Assembly (NCBI RefSeq): GCF_037860775.1
Contig: NZ_JBBEWC010000005.1
Coordinates: 186,001-250,000 of the forward strand
Direction of reading: 5' to 3'
Source of the DNA: Emticicia soli
Lineage (GTDB): Bacteria > Bacteroidota > Bacteroidia > Cytophagales > Spirosomataceae
Length of the DNA: 64,000 nucleotides
Below are positions 48,140 to 57,010 of this stretch, one piece after another. Position numbers and translations under genes: made by a program. The number at the start of each line of letters is the position of its first letter. Position 1 is the stretch's first letter. A model generated the notes under the pieces. It saw only the letters and a program-made list of their open reading frames with translations. It was not told where the DNA came from and did no database searches.

Positions 48140-48712
48140 TTAATGAATGCTAATATCGTACTTTTCTAAAAGCCCTGCCACGCCATGCAAAGAGAACTTG
48201 GCTTTTTTGAGCTTGTTTGCTTCGGGGTCTATTGAGTAATTGTAGGCAGTTCTGAAATCAGCTTTTTCAAGAATTGTGTTTCTGAAAGTAGTTCTTGATA
48301 AATCAGAGTTGTCGAAGATGGCATTACTAAGGTCTGCTTCAGAGAAATCTACTTCGTGCATAGTACAATCTTTGAAGCGGGTCTTTTTTAGGTTTAATTT
48401 ATGAAATGTAGACAGATTCAAGAGGCAGTTCTCAAAACTTACTTCAAAAAGAAAAGGATTACACTGGTCGAAATGAATACCCAGCAATTTGCATGATTTG
48501 AACGCTACACGTTTAAAAGAAGTACTCCTGGTTTGAGCCATACTCAGGTTACAGTCTTTAAAAGTACAGTCTGAAAAAATATAACCCGAAAGATGTATCT
48601 CGGCAAAATTGCAATAGCTGAACGTACAATTTTCGTATTCGCCTCGGGCCAGGATAGTGTTGGTAAAATCAAGTTTTTCAAAAATCTGGTCTTCAAAATA
48701 AGCGTTGCTCAT
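48140..48712 (-). CDS. Pentapeptide repeat protein (Qnr/MfpA-like fold)
   Basis: This 190-aa protein is made of pentapeptide repeats with central Phe/Leu. Examples are LDFTNTILARGEYENCTFSY and FKDCTMHEVDFSEADLSNAI. A right-handed quadrilateral beta helix is expected. The ending RFxxAYN...LEKYDISI, with a Leu-rich terminal helix, resembles the dimerising end of Qnr/MfpA proteins, which protect DNA gyrase from quinolones. That role here is inference. It is 12 bp downstream of the TrmH gene, likely in the same transcript. Confidence 0.82.
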   Translation of the reverse strand: MSNAYFEDQIFEKLDFTNTILARGEYENCTFSYCNFAEIHLSGYIFSDCTFKDCNLSMAQTRSTSFKRVAFKSCKLLGIHFDQCNPFLFEVSFENCLLNLSTFHKLNLKKTRFKDCTMHEVDFSEADLSNAIFDNSDLSRTTFRNTILEKADFRTAYNYSIDPEANKLKKAKFSLHGVAGLLEKYDISIH

Positions 48713-48724
48713 GGTTAATTGTGG

Positions 48725-49471
48725 TTATTTGCTCCTCATTAAATTATCTAATACAATGGCAGTAGCAATGCCAACATTCAAAGATTCGGCATGCCCAAAT
48801 CTTGGAATAGTTACTTTGTGGCTCACAAACTTTTCTACTATATCGCCTATACCGTTCGATTCGTTACCTAAAACGATATAACCAGCCTCTGGAAAACTGA
48901 ATTGGTGCAGGTTTTCGTGGTTCAGAAAAGTACCGATAATGGCCGGTTTTTGTACCGAGATTTGTTCAAAGTAGGTCTGTAAATCAGTATAAAAAGTCTT
49001 GATTCGGGTAAATGAACCCATTGATGCCGATATGACCTTAGGGTTATAGAAATCAACGGTTGTATTTGAGCAAATTACTTTTTTAAAACCGTACCAATCA
49101 GCAATGCGTAAGATAGTGCCCAGATTGCCGGGGTCACGAATATCATCTAAAACCAGTACAAATTCTTTCGAGTCAGCCAGTAAACTTTCGTTGGCTTTCA
49201 TCTTTACAACTGCCACCGCTGCATCATTGCTTTGGAGCGTACTAATTTTCTCTAATTCTGTCTGAGAAATTTGCTCGACTGATATTTTTTTAAGCTTTTT
49301 TTCGTTGTCTTCAAAGAATTTAGGTGTACACAGCAATAACTCAACCTGAAAGTCAGAATCCATTAATTCTAGTACACTTTTTGTGCCTTCTACTAAAAAA
49401 GTAGCGTGTTCTTGCCGATATTTTTTTATTTGTAAGGATTGAACGTATTTTTGTTGCTGCTTTGAAAACAT
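48725..49471 (-). CDS. TrmH/SpoU family RNA methyltransferase
   Basis: This 248-aa protein has an N-terminal RNA-binding extension and a C-terminal SPOUT knot. Motif 1 is VLDDIRDPGNLGTILRIADW, motif 2 is IVLGNESNGIGDIV and motif 3 is IPRFGHAESLNVGIATAIVL. It methylates 2'-O ribose in rRNA or tRNA, and resembles the RlmB/TsnR-like group. The exact position cannot be told. It starts opposite tamL and leads into the pentapeptide gene. Confidence 0.9.
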   Translation of the reverse strand: MFSKQQQKYVQSLQIKKYRQEHATFLVEGTKSVLELMDSDFQVELLLCTPKFFEDNEKKLKKISVEQISQTELEKISTLQSNDAAVAVVKMKANESLLADSKEFVLVLDDIRDPGNLGTILRIADWYGFKKVICSNTTVDFYNPKVISASMGSFTRIKTFYTDLQTYFEQISVQKPAIIGTFLNHENLHQFSFPEAGYIVLGNESNGIGDIVEKFVSHKVTIPRFGHAESLNVGIATAIVLDNLMRSK

Positions 49472-49485
49472 ATCAATATCAATTT

Positions 49486-51993
49486 ATGCGTTTTTCTTAT
49501 TTATCATCAGGACATCGAAGAACCCAAAAAGCACAAAAAAATGTCGTGACTGATAAAATTAAATATCTGCCATTACTTTTTATACTCTTTGTTTCTTGCT
49601 CACGTGAAGTTCAGCTAGACCGAGACGAGTATCGTTTGCACAGTTTGGCGTTCAAAGGTAATAAACAAATTTCAACTGAGGAATTAGAGTATCTTATTCC
49701 GCCTACTCAAAAGCCTAATCGACGGCCTTTTAATTTGCCTATTACACCCTATGTAGGTCTATACAACCTAGGTAAAGCCTTTTATGATGAAGGGAAAATT
49801 CGAGCCCGCCGTGATAAATGGGAGAGTAGACTTAATGCTTTACCTAATCCTGGTAACTATAATGCAGATGTTGAAAAAAAGAGAAAGCGATACCAACGAA
49901 AGGTAAATATCTACAAAGACAGGTTAGAAACAAAGGAAAACTGGTGGATGAAAAATGTAGGAGAGCCGCCTGCAAAAATCACCGAGAATGATATAAAACA
50001 TACCTCTGAGAATATTCAGAAATTTATCTATAATAAAGGCTATTTTGATAACACTGTTATGTATCAGATTGATTCTACCAGCAATAAGCGGGGAATAAAA
50101 CTTACGTATCTGGTAGATGAAAAAAATGCTTATTATATAGATAGCGTTACTTATGATATTAAAGATACCCGCATTGATAGTATCGTGAAGGTTACAATGC
50201 CTACAAGCATGATAAAACAAGGTGCAAAAGTAGATATGAATAATATCACGCTTGAAAAGGGTAGGCTAGAGTTACTATTAAAAGATGAAGGCTATTATAA
50301 TTTTATAGCAAAAAACTATATTTCGACCGAGATTGATACCACCGATTATATCAAGCGTAATTACAGAGTTAATGTGAAAATGTTGATCCGGAATCCGGTA
50401 GCGAAGAGCCAGCATGAGCAGTTCAGGTTTGACTCAATCAATTTTATTTCGGCCGACCCTTCGAACGACCCAAATGTTGGAGGCGATACTACACAGGCGA
50501 CATATAATGGTATTAATTACACTTTTATAGGTAAACGATTCCCAACCCGGTTGCTCGATAAAAAGATTCTGATTCGGCCCGACCAGCTTTTCAGGGTTTC
50601 GATGGTTAATGAAACCAATCGTCAGCTTTATAGTCTCGACCAATTCGCTTTTGCCAATATTCGTTTTACCCAATTGCCTGATAACAAGCTTCGGACCGAT
50701 ATTATAGCACCTACGAATCCTAAATATACTGCGGCGTATAATTTTGATGTAAACAATATTAACGGTATTCTGGGTGGTGGAGCCAATGTGTCGCTAAGGG
50801 CAAGAAATCTTTTAAGCGTATTAGAAACCACAGAGTTAGGTTTACGTGCAAACCTTGAAGGGCAACCAGGGTTAGATTCGACTGTTCAGCGAAGCCGTGA
50901 GTTAGGGGCAAATCTGGCCTTTAATTTCCCGAAGATAATCTTCTTTAATAGTATTGCTAATATGCTAAGCCTTAAAAGCCCACGCACGCAGGTTGCGTTG
51001 AGTTATAATAACTCGGCACAGCAGTTGTACCGTAGGCAGGTATTCAGGCTTACAGGAAACTATTCGTGGTTGAAATCAAAATATGAAACCATACAGATTT
51101 CTCCCTTTGATATTAACCTCATCAATACACCATACAAAAGCTTTACTTTTGATTCTATTCTTACATCAGAAGCCGAAAGAGGTAACAATTTAAAGGTCTT
51201 ATTTGACCCTCAGTTCGTATCGAGTATCAATGCCACCTATGTTTACAACAATCAGGCGCAAGGCAAAAACATAAGAGCAAAGTATCTGAGAATTTTTGTG
51301 GAGTCGGGCGGTACAACGCTTAATTTCTTCCCTGATAGAAACAAAATCAAGTTTATTGACCAACTATTCCCATTAGATACCATTCAGCGGGCTTATTTCA
51401 GATTCATAAAAGTCAATGTTGATTTCAGAAAATATTTCCCTATTAATTCAAGAGACTCCTGGGCTTATCGAGTAAACGTCGGCTTGGCGCATCCTTACGG
51501 AGACAATCAGGCTTTACCGTTTGAGAAAAACTTCTTCATTGGTGGGCCAAACAGCATCAGGGCATGGCGGCCTCGTTCATTAGGACCGGGTTCTGCGCAA
51601 GGTGTTACGGTCGGAAATCGCTTCTTCCAGCAACCCGGTGATATTTTGCTTGAAGGAAGTATAGAATACCGCAAATATATGTTCAGGTTTATAGGAAACT
51701 GGAATGCAGGCCTATTTATTGATGCCGGGAACGTCTGGAAATGGTATCAGATTTCGTCAAAATATAACGAAGCCAATTTTGATTGGGGACGATTCTATAA
51801 AGAATTTGCTGTAGGTACAGGTGCAGGTATCCGTTTAGACCTCGATTATTTCGTTGCCCGTTTCGACTGGGGTGTAAAAGTAATAGACCCATCGAGAGAC
51901 GAAGGCGACCGATTTGTTTTGAATAAAACAAGGCTAGGGCGTAATAATGAGTATTATCCGGTATTTCACTTTGCAATCGGTTATCCGTTTTAA
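49486..51993 (+). CDS. tamL: BamA/TamA-family outer-membrane lipoprotein TamL
   Basis: This protein of about 835 aa has a lipobox LFVSC (Cys about 30 residues after the hydrophobic start), three POTRA-like regions (LHSLAFKGNKQISTEELEYL first) and a C-terminal 16-strand barrel with LPFEKNFFIGGPNSIRAWRP, the conserved VRGF/Y-equivalent loop, and terminal FHFAIGYPF. Bacteroidota TamL works with TamB in outer-membrane assembly. No tamB is next to it here. Start is uncertain: ATG 49486 or GTG 49546, which would leave a short MTDKIKYLPLLFILFVSC signal. Confidence 0.87.
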   Translation: MRFSYLSSGHRRTQKAQKNVVTDKIKYLPLLFILFVSCSREVQLDRDEYRLHSLAFKGNKQISTEELEYLIPPTQKPNRRPFNLPITPYVGLYNLGKAFYDEGKIRARRDKWESRLNALPNPGNYNADVEKKRKRYQRKVNIYKDRLETKENWWMKNVGEPPAKITENDIKHTSENIQKFIYNKGYFDNTVMYQIDSTSNKRGIKLTYLVDEKNAYYIDSVTYDIKDTRIDSIVKVTMPTSMIKQGAKVDMNNITLEKGRLELLLKDEGYYNFIAKNYISTEIDTTDYIKRNYRVNVKMLIRNPVAKSQHEQFRFDSINFISADPSNDPNVGGDTTQATYNGINYTFIGKRFPTRLLDKKILIRPDQLFRVSMVNETNRQLYSLDQFAFANIRFTQLPDNKLRTDIIAPTNPKYTAAYNFDVNNINGILGGGANVSLRARNLLSVLETTELGLRANLEGQPGLDSTVQRSRELGANLAFNFPKIIFFNSIANMLSLKSPRTQVALSYNNSAQQLYRRQVFRLTGNYSWLKSKYETIQISPFDINLINTPYKSFTFDSILTSEAERGNNLKVLFDPQFVSSINATYVYNNQAQGKNIRAKYLRIFVESGGTTLNFFPDRNKIKFIDQLFPLDTIQRAYFRFIKVNVDFRKYFPINSRDSWAYRVNVGLAHPYGDNQALPFEKNFFIGGPNSIRAWRPRSLGPGSAQGVTVGNRFFQQPGDILLEGSIEYRKYMFRFIGNWNAGLFIDAGNVWKWYQISSKYNEANFDWGRFYKEFAVGTGAGIRLDLDYFVARFDWGVKVIDPSRDEGDRFVLNKTRLGRNNEYYPVFHFAIGYPF

Positions 51994-51994
51994 A

Positions 51995-53311
51995 TTACCC
52001 AATAAAAGCATTCAGTGCCATTACTCCGGCTAAGCCTGATACCGAAACGAGGGTTTCCATCACCGACCAAGTTTTCAGTGTTTCGGTCATAGAAAGCTGA
52101 AAATACTCTCGGAAAAGCCAGAAACCTGCATCGTTCACGTGAGAGAACATCATGCTGCCTGCGCCAATGCTTAGTACCATCAGGTGTGGCTCGGTATTGG
52201 TAGAGGCAAGCAAAGGGGCAACGAATCCGGCAGTAGTAATACCCGAAACTGTTGACGAACCCACAGCTACCCTAATAATAGCAGCCATACCCCAGGCTAA
52301 AACCAGCGGATGCAACGAGGATTCCTGCATCATAGAAGCAATAGATTGGCTCACGCCTCCATCGGTCAGTACTTGTTTTAGGGCACCGGCTCCGCCGAAA
52401 ATCAAAAACAGTAAGGCTACTTCTTTGATTGAGTCGCCCAATAAATTGGTAACTTCTCCCATAGTTTTGTTTTGCTTAATGCCTAAAGCATATAGTGCAA
52501 AAACAACCGAAATAAACATACTCACAATTGGGTCTCCGACAAAAGTCAGAAATTGATGCATGAAAGATTTTTTGTCGAAATTGGGCAGAGCAATAGTAGC
52601 TAAACTAATCAATAAAATAGGCAATAGTACCGAAAAGAAACTCATAAACGTTGAGGGCATTTCGTCTTCTTTCAGTTCGGGTGCAATAAAGGCTTTGTTG
52701 GGTAGTGTAAGGTAGTTTTTTAAAGTGCTGCCAAACAAAGCACCTGAAATAAGTATCGCTGGGATTGCCACTATAATTCCATAGAAAAGTGTTAGGCCCA
52801 TATCTACATCAAACTGTTTTACAATGGCTAATGGCGCTGGGTGTGGCGGCAAATAACCTTGCGTAACCGAAAGAGACGCCAACATAGGTATAGCAATATA
52901 AATAGCAGGCAGTTTGTACCGATACGAAACCGTGATAACCAAAGGTGCCAGCAACATAAAACCTACTGAATAGAACAAGGGTAGGCCGACAATAAAACCG
53001 GTTATCATAAAAGCCCAACGCACATACGAAGTTCCGATAAGCTCCATCATCTTGGTGGATATTCTTTGTGCTGCGCCACTTTGTGCTACCAGTTTGCCAA
53101 GCATAGCTCCTAAAGCAATTATTGACACAATAGACCCTAAAGTGCCGCCAATACCTTGTTGTACGGCTGTCATGATTTGCGCAGGGTGCATCTGCAAAGC
53201 TAAGCCTACACCTAGCGTAACTATCAGAAATGAGAGGAAAACGTGAAACTTGAAATAAGATATGAGCAAAATGAGTACAATAAGCCCAATAATAGTAATG
53301 AGCAAAGGCAT
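51995..53311 (-). CDS. gntP: GntP family gluconate:proton symporter
   Basis: This 438-aa membrane protein has about 12-14 helices. Family marks are FLIVTLGVGLALQMHPAQIM, GGTLGSIVSIIALGAMLGKL near residue 60, PLFYSVGFMLLAPLVITVSY, GYLPPHPAPLAIVKQF, and VGSSTVSGITTAGFVAPLLA. It imports gluconate or a related acid sugar (some members take fructuronate or glycerate). No gluconate kinase is nearby. Its stop is 1 bp from the tamL stop, without room for a separate terminator. Confidence 0.92.
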   Translation of the reverse strand: MPLLITIIGLIVLILLISYFKFHVFLSFLIVTLGVGLALQMHPAQIMTAVQQGIGGTLGSIVSIIALGAMLGKLVAQSGAAQRISTKMMELIGTSYVRWAFMITGFIVGLPLFYSVGFMLLAPLVITVSYRYKLPAIYIAIPMLASLSVTQGYLPPHPAPLAIVKQFDVDMGLTLFYGIIVAIPAILISGALFGSTLKNYLTLPNKAFIAPELKEDEMPSTFMSFFSVLLPILLISLATIALPNFDKKSFMHQFLTFVGDPIVSMFISVVFALYALGIKQNKTMGEVTNLLGDSIKEVALLFLIFGGAGALKQVLTDGGVSQSIASMMQESSLHPLVLAWGMAAIIRVAVGSSTVSGITTAGFVAPLLASTNTEPHLMVLSIGAGSMMFSHVNDAGFWLFREYFQLSMTETLKTWSVMETLVSVSGLAGVMALNAFIG

Positions 53312-53386
53312 AAGGGCAATTTTTAAGGTTGAATATGCAGCAAATTACAAAGGATTATTGAGATATAAGTATTGAGAAAGAAGAGT

Positions 53387-53437
53387 TTAAACAGATAAAG
53401 AATATTTTATCTGTTTAATTACTGACAATCTGTCAGT
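53387..53437. promoter_or_regulatory. Two dyads between gntP and miaB
   Basis: Dyad 1 has perfect 13-bp arms TTAAACAGATAAA (53387-53399) and TTTATCTGTTTAA (53406-53418). Dyad 2 is a 17-bp palindrome with arms ACTGACA and TGTCAGT around ATC (53421-53437), a pattern common in TetR-family operators. They lie 3 bp apart, upstream of a TAATTTTG element at 53444, and could regulate gntP, miaB or both. Confidence 0.6.
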
Positions 53438-53443
53438 TTATCG

Positions 53444-53451
53444 TAATTTTG
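53444..53451 (+). promoter_or_regulatory. Minus-7 promoter element for miaB
   Basis: TAATTTTG fits TAnnTTTG and is 86 bp upstream of the miaB ATG at 53538. The 17-bp palindrome occupies the minus-33 region. Confidence 0.5.
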
Positions 53452-53537
53452 TAAATAATTTAGACAAACCCATTCCAAAGAGTAAGAACTTTATTTCTGG
53501 CAATGGGGTTGTGTTTGATAAATCAAGCTTAGCAATC

Positions 53538-54980
53538 ATGAGTTTAGTAACAGGCAGATTAGAAATTCTTAAAGAAGAAGACAAGAAAGATTTAGAAGTA
53601 GCACGCATTAGTGTTGATGAAGAAGGCGATAGCAAACGTAAGCTATATATAGAGAGCTACGGGTGCCAGATGAATTTTGCAGATAGCGAAATTGTGGCAT
53701 CTATTTTAAGAGAAAACGGTTTTGCAACTACTTCGAAAATAGAAGAGGCAGAATTGATTTTACTGAACACTTGTGCTATTCGTGAAAATGCTGAGCAAAA
53801 AGTGCGTAATCGCCTGCAACACCTGGTGCCAATGAAGAAAAAGAGCCGCAATGTGAAGATTGGGGTTTTGGGCTGTATGGCAGAGCGATTGAAAACCAAG
53901 TTTCTGGAAGAAGAGAAAATTGTAGATATGGTGGTAGGCCCAGATGCTTATCGTGATTTACCGAATTTGATAAATGAGGTTGAAGACGGACAAAAAGCTG
54001 TAAATGTGTTTTTGTCGAGAGAAGAAACCTATGCCGATATTACACCTATCCGTTTAGATTCAAACGGTGTTACAGCCTTTATAAGCATCATGCGTGGTTG
54101 TGACAATATGTGTAGTTTTTGCGTGGTGCCATATACTCGTGGCCGTGAAAGAAGCCGTGACCCATTCTCTATCGTAAAAGAAGCAACCGAGCTTTTTGAA
54201 CAAGGTTACAGAGAGGTTACGCTACTTGGCCAAAATGTGGATTCTTACAAATGGAAAGGTGTGAACGGAGAGCTACAAACCACCACATTTGCCGATTTGT
54301 TAGAGAAAGTAGCCTTAATCAATCCTGATTTACGTGTGCGTTTCTCAACTTCTCATCCTAAAGATATTACTGACGATGTTTTGTATGCTATGAAAAAGTA
54401 TGAAAACATCTGTAAGTATATTCACTTACCAGCGCAAAGTGGTAGTAGCCGGATTCTGGATTTAATGAACCGTACCTACGACCGTGAATGGTATATGGGC
54501 AAAATTGATAGAATACGTGAGATATTGGGCCAGGAGTGTGGGATTTCGCAAGATATGATTACAGGTTTCTGTACTGAAACAGAAGAAGACCATCAGGATA
54601 CACTCACGCTAATGGATTACGTGAAGTATGACTATGGCTATATGTTTGCCTATTCTGAAAGACCAAATACGCCGGCAGCAAAAAAACTGGCTGATGATGT
54701 ACCTGCTGATGTTAAAAACAGACGCCTTACCGAAGTTATAGCCAAGCAACAGCAACACTCATTAGAGCGTAATCAGATGGCTATTGGTAAGGTGCATAAG
54801 ATTTTGGTAGAAGGTTTCTCGAAACGCTCGGCTGAGCACCTTTGCGGTAGAAACGACCAGAATAAAATGGTTGTGTTTCCGAAAGAAAACTTCAAAAAAG
54901 GAGACTATGTAAACGTATTAGTGACAGAGTGTACAGCTGCTACCCTGATAGGAAAATCGGTGGAAACGGTTTTAGTTTAA
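53538..54980 (+). CDS. miaB: tRNA-2-methylthio-N6-dimethylallyladenosine synthase
   Basis: This radical-SAM methylthiotransferase of 480 aa adds the 2-methylthio group to i6A37 in tRNA. The UPF0004 N-domain has IESYGCQMNFADSEIVAS and LLNTCAIRENAEQKV with cluster cysteines. The radical-SAM triad CDNMCSFCVVPYTRGRERSR is near 187-194. A C-terminal TRAM domain (KVHKILVEGFSKR) follows. I choose ATG 53538; a GTG at 53511 would add 9 residues. It leads the miaB - sigma-54 activator - lptE unit. Confidence 0.95.
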   Translation: MSLVTGRLEILKEEDKKDLEVARISVDEEGDSKRKLYIESYGCQMNFADSEIVASILRENGFATTSKIEEAELILLNTCAIRENAEQKVRNRLQHLVPMKKKSRNVKIGVLGCMAERLKTKFLEEEKIVDMVVGPDAYRDLPNLINEVEDGQKAVNVFLSREETYADITPIRLDSNGVTAFISIMRGCDNMCSFCVVPYTRGRERSRDPFSIVKEATELFEQGYREVTLLGQNVDSYKWKGVNGELQTTTFADLLEKVALINPDLRVRFSTSHPKDITDDVLYAMKKYENICKYIHLPAQSGSSRILDLMNRTYDREWYMGKIDRIREILGQECGISQDMITGFCTETEEDHQDTLTLMDYVKYDYGYMFAYSERPNTPAAKKLADDVPADVKNRRLTEVIAKQQQHSLERNQMAIGKVHKILVEGFSKRSAEHLCGRNDQNKMVVFPKENFKKGDYVNVLVTECTAATLIGKSVETVLV

Positions 54981-54987
54981 AATTACA

Positions 54988-56304
54988 ATGACCAACAACG
55001 CAGAAATACAATCAGTCAAGAACCGATTCGGAATTATTGGCAATGCTCCTGCATTGAATTATGCTTTGAGCGTTGCTGTACAAGTAGCTCCGACAGACCT
55101 GACTGTGCTGATAACAGGAGAGAGTGGAAGCGGGAAAGAGTCTTTTTCAAAAATAATCCATGCACTGAGTGCCCGCAAACATGGGCCGTTTATAGCCATT
55201 AACTGTGGCGCTATTCCGGAAGGAACTATAGATTCGGAGCTATTTGGGCACGTAAAAGGCTCTTTCACAGGAGCAATCGACGACCGTAAAGGATACTTTG
55301 AAACAACTAACACTGGTACTATTTTCTTAGACGAAATAGCTGAGCTACCCGTTGGTACGCAAGCTCGTTTGTTGCGTGTATTAGAAAATGGCGAGTTTAT
55401 TCCGGTAGGGTCTTCAAAGGTCAAGAAAACTGATGTGCGTGTGGTTGCCGCTACTAACGTAAATTTAATAGACGCAGTTGAACGTGGCCGATTCAGAGAA
55501 GATTTATATTACCGCCTTAATACTGTGCCTATTGCTGTGCCGCCACTGCGTGAAAGAGGCTACGATATTGACTTGCTTTTTCGTAAATTTTCCTACGATT
55601 TTTCTGAGAAAAACCACATACAGCCAATAGAGTTGACCGAAAGTGCTACTCAACTATTGATGAGTTTCAGGTTTCCGGGTAATATACGCCAATTAAAAAA
55701 TATTGCAGAGCAAATTACCATTCTTGAAACAGATAGGTTAGTTTCGGCCGAAGTACTGGCCAAATACCTCCCTCGTGAGCAGGTGAGTGGCCTGCCTACC
55801 TTACTGAAAGGTATGAATGGCGGGAATGACGCCGGGTTTTCGGAGCGAGACTTATTGTATAAAGTGCTTTTTGATATGCGAAAAGACATGACCGATTTGA
55901 AAAAGCTGGTTTTGTCTCTGATGCAAGGAGGGCAAATAAACGCCGAAACAATGAAGCAACACAGCGAATTGTTTAACGGAATCCACCAGGAAGATAATAT
56001 TGCAGCCTTGGTGCCTCAGACCATGTATGGGCCAGTAGTTGCTAGCCCATATAAGCCATATCAGCCTGTTGATAACGATGGTTTCATTAAGATTGATGAT
56101 ATACAAGACAACAGAAATGATGTAGAGGATATTTCGCATGAAACGCAGGAAGATTCGTTTTCATTAGAGAAGCAGGAGAAAGAAATGATTATCAAGGCTT
56201 TGAAGAAAAACGGCTTTAAACGTAAATATGCAGCCTCTGATTTAGGGATTTCAGAAAGAACCTTATACAGGAAAATAAAGCAATATGATATTGAAGATGA
56301 ATAA
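54988..56304 (+). CDS. Sigma-54-dependent transcriptional activator
   Basis: This 438-aa protein has a AAA+ sigma-54 activation domain: Walker A GESGSGKE (45-52), the sigma-54 contact loop GSFTGA (about 91-96, a variant of GAFTGA), Walker B GTIFLDEIAELP and the arginine-rich RFREDLYYRLNTVPI. The C-terminal Fis-type helix-turn-helix is KKNGFKRKYAASDLGISERT. No N-terminal receiver or sensor domain is present, so control is unclear. It begins 7 bp after miaB and overlaps lptE. Confidence 0.93.
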   Translation: MTNNAEIQSVKNRFGIIGNAPALNYALSVAVQVAPTDLTVLITGESGSGKESFSKIIHALSARKHGPFIAINCGAIPEGTIDSELFGHVKGSFTGAIDDRKGYFETTNTGTIFLDEIAELPVGTQARLLRVLENGEFIPVGSSKVKKTDVRVVAATNVNLIDAVERGRFREDLYYRLNTVPIAVPPLRERGYDIDLLFRKFSYDFSEKNHIQPIELTESATQLLMSFRFPGNIRQLKNIAEQITILETDRLVSAEVLAKYLPREQVSGLPTLLKGMNGGNDAGFSERDLLYKVLFDMRKDMTDLKKLVLSLMQGGQINAETMKQHSELFNGIHQEDNIAALVPQTMYGPVVASPYKPYQPVDNDGFIKIDDIQDNRNDVEDISHETQEDSFSLEKQEKEMIIKALKKNGFKRKYAASDLGISERTLYRKIKQYDIEDE

Positions 56305-56836
56305 CATTAATACTAGGTCTGGTTTGATTTTGAAGAAAGGGTTAGTACTGATTCTTTTTTTATGTTCGGTATTTATGCTTGGCTCTTGCAAAATATATTC
56401 TTTCACGGGCACAACACTGTCAAGTGATCTAAAAACCATCACGATTCAGAACTTTGTGATGAATACTGCCGGAGGGCCTGCAAATCTTACTTTAAATTTT
56501 ACCGAAAAACTAAAAGAATATTACCAAAGAAACACAAGTCTTAAACTGAAACCTTCCGATGGTGATTTGTTTCTGGAGGGCTCTATTACAGGTTATGAGC
56601 TTACACCCGTGGCAGCAACTGCCAGTGATAAAGCTGCTCTTAATAGACTCACGATTCGTGTAGATGTGAGATTTGTAAATACCAAAAGTGAAGACGAAAG
56701 CTTCGAAAAAGAGTTTTCGTTCTATCAGGATTTCCCACAAGAGCAAACACTTGCACAAGTAGAAGGCTCTTTAGTGCCTAAAATTCTAGACCAATTGGTG
56801 CTGAATATCTTCAATGATACGGCCGCGCAATGGTAA
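56297..56836 (+). CDS. lptE: LptE-like outer-membrane lipoprotein
   Basis: This 179-aa protein has a lipoprotein signal (GLVLILFLCSVFMLGSC). The LptE-like body contains YSFTGTTLSSDLKTITIQNF, LTEKLKEYYQRNT-type helix and a late VEGSLVPKILDQLVLNIFND. LptE plugs the LptD channel in lipopolysaccharide export. The start overlaps the sigma-54 activator end; ATG 56297 is chosen, and ATG 56285 would add 4 residues. In this phylum lptE is usually followed by the TPR-secG pair, found here 17 kb away. Confidence 0.87.
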   Translation: MNNINTRSGLILKKGLVLILFLCSVFMLGSCKIYSFTGTTLSSDLKTITIQNFVMNTAGGPANLTLNFTEKLKEYYQRNTSLKLKPSDGDLFLEGSITGYELTPVAATASDKAALNRLTIRVDVRFVNTKSEDESFEKEFSFYQDFPQEQTLAQVEGSLVPKILDQLVLNIFNDTAAQW

Positions 56837-56963
56837 AAATCTTTATGTTTCGGGTTTACTGAAAATCCTGTGCTTTTTTGTATGATATGAGATATTTTTA
56901 TCTTTTTTTTGCACTTTTCTAAGGTATTTTCGGTCAATCAATGGTAAAATAAAAAATCTATAC

Positions 56964-56971
56964 TAACTTTG
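56964..56971 (+). promoter_or_regulatory. Minus-7 promoter element of carB
   Basis: TAACTTTG matches TAnnTTTG and lies 39 bp upstream of the carB ATG. No clear minus-33 TTG is seen. Confidence 0.55.
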
Positions 56972-57010
56972 TTCTTCGATTAACGAGTCGAAACCCCTTC
57001 ACAAAAAAAA

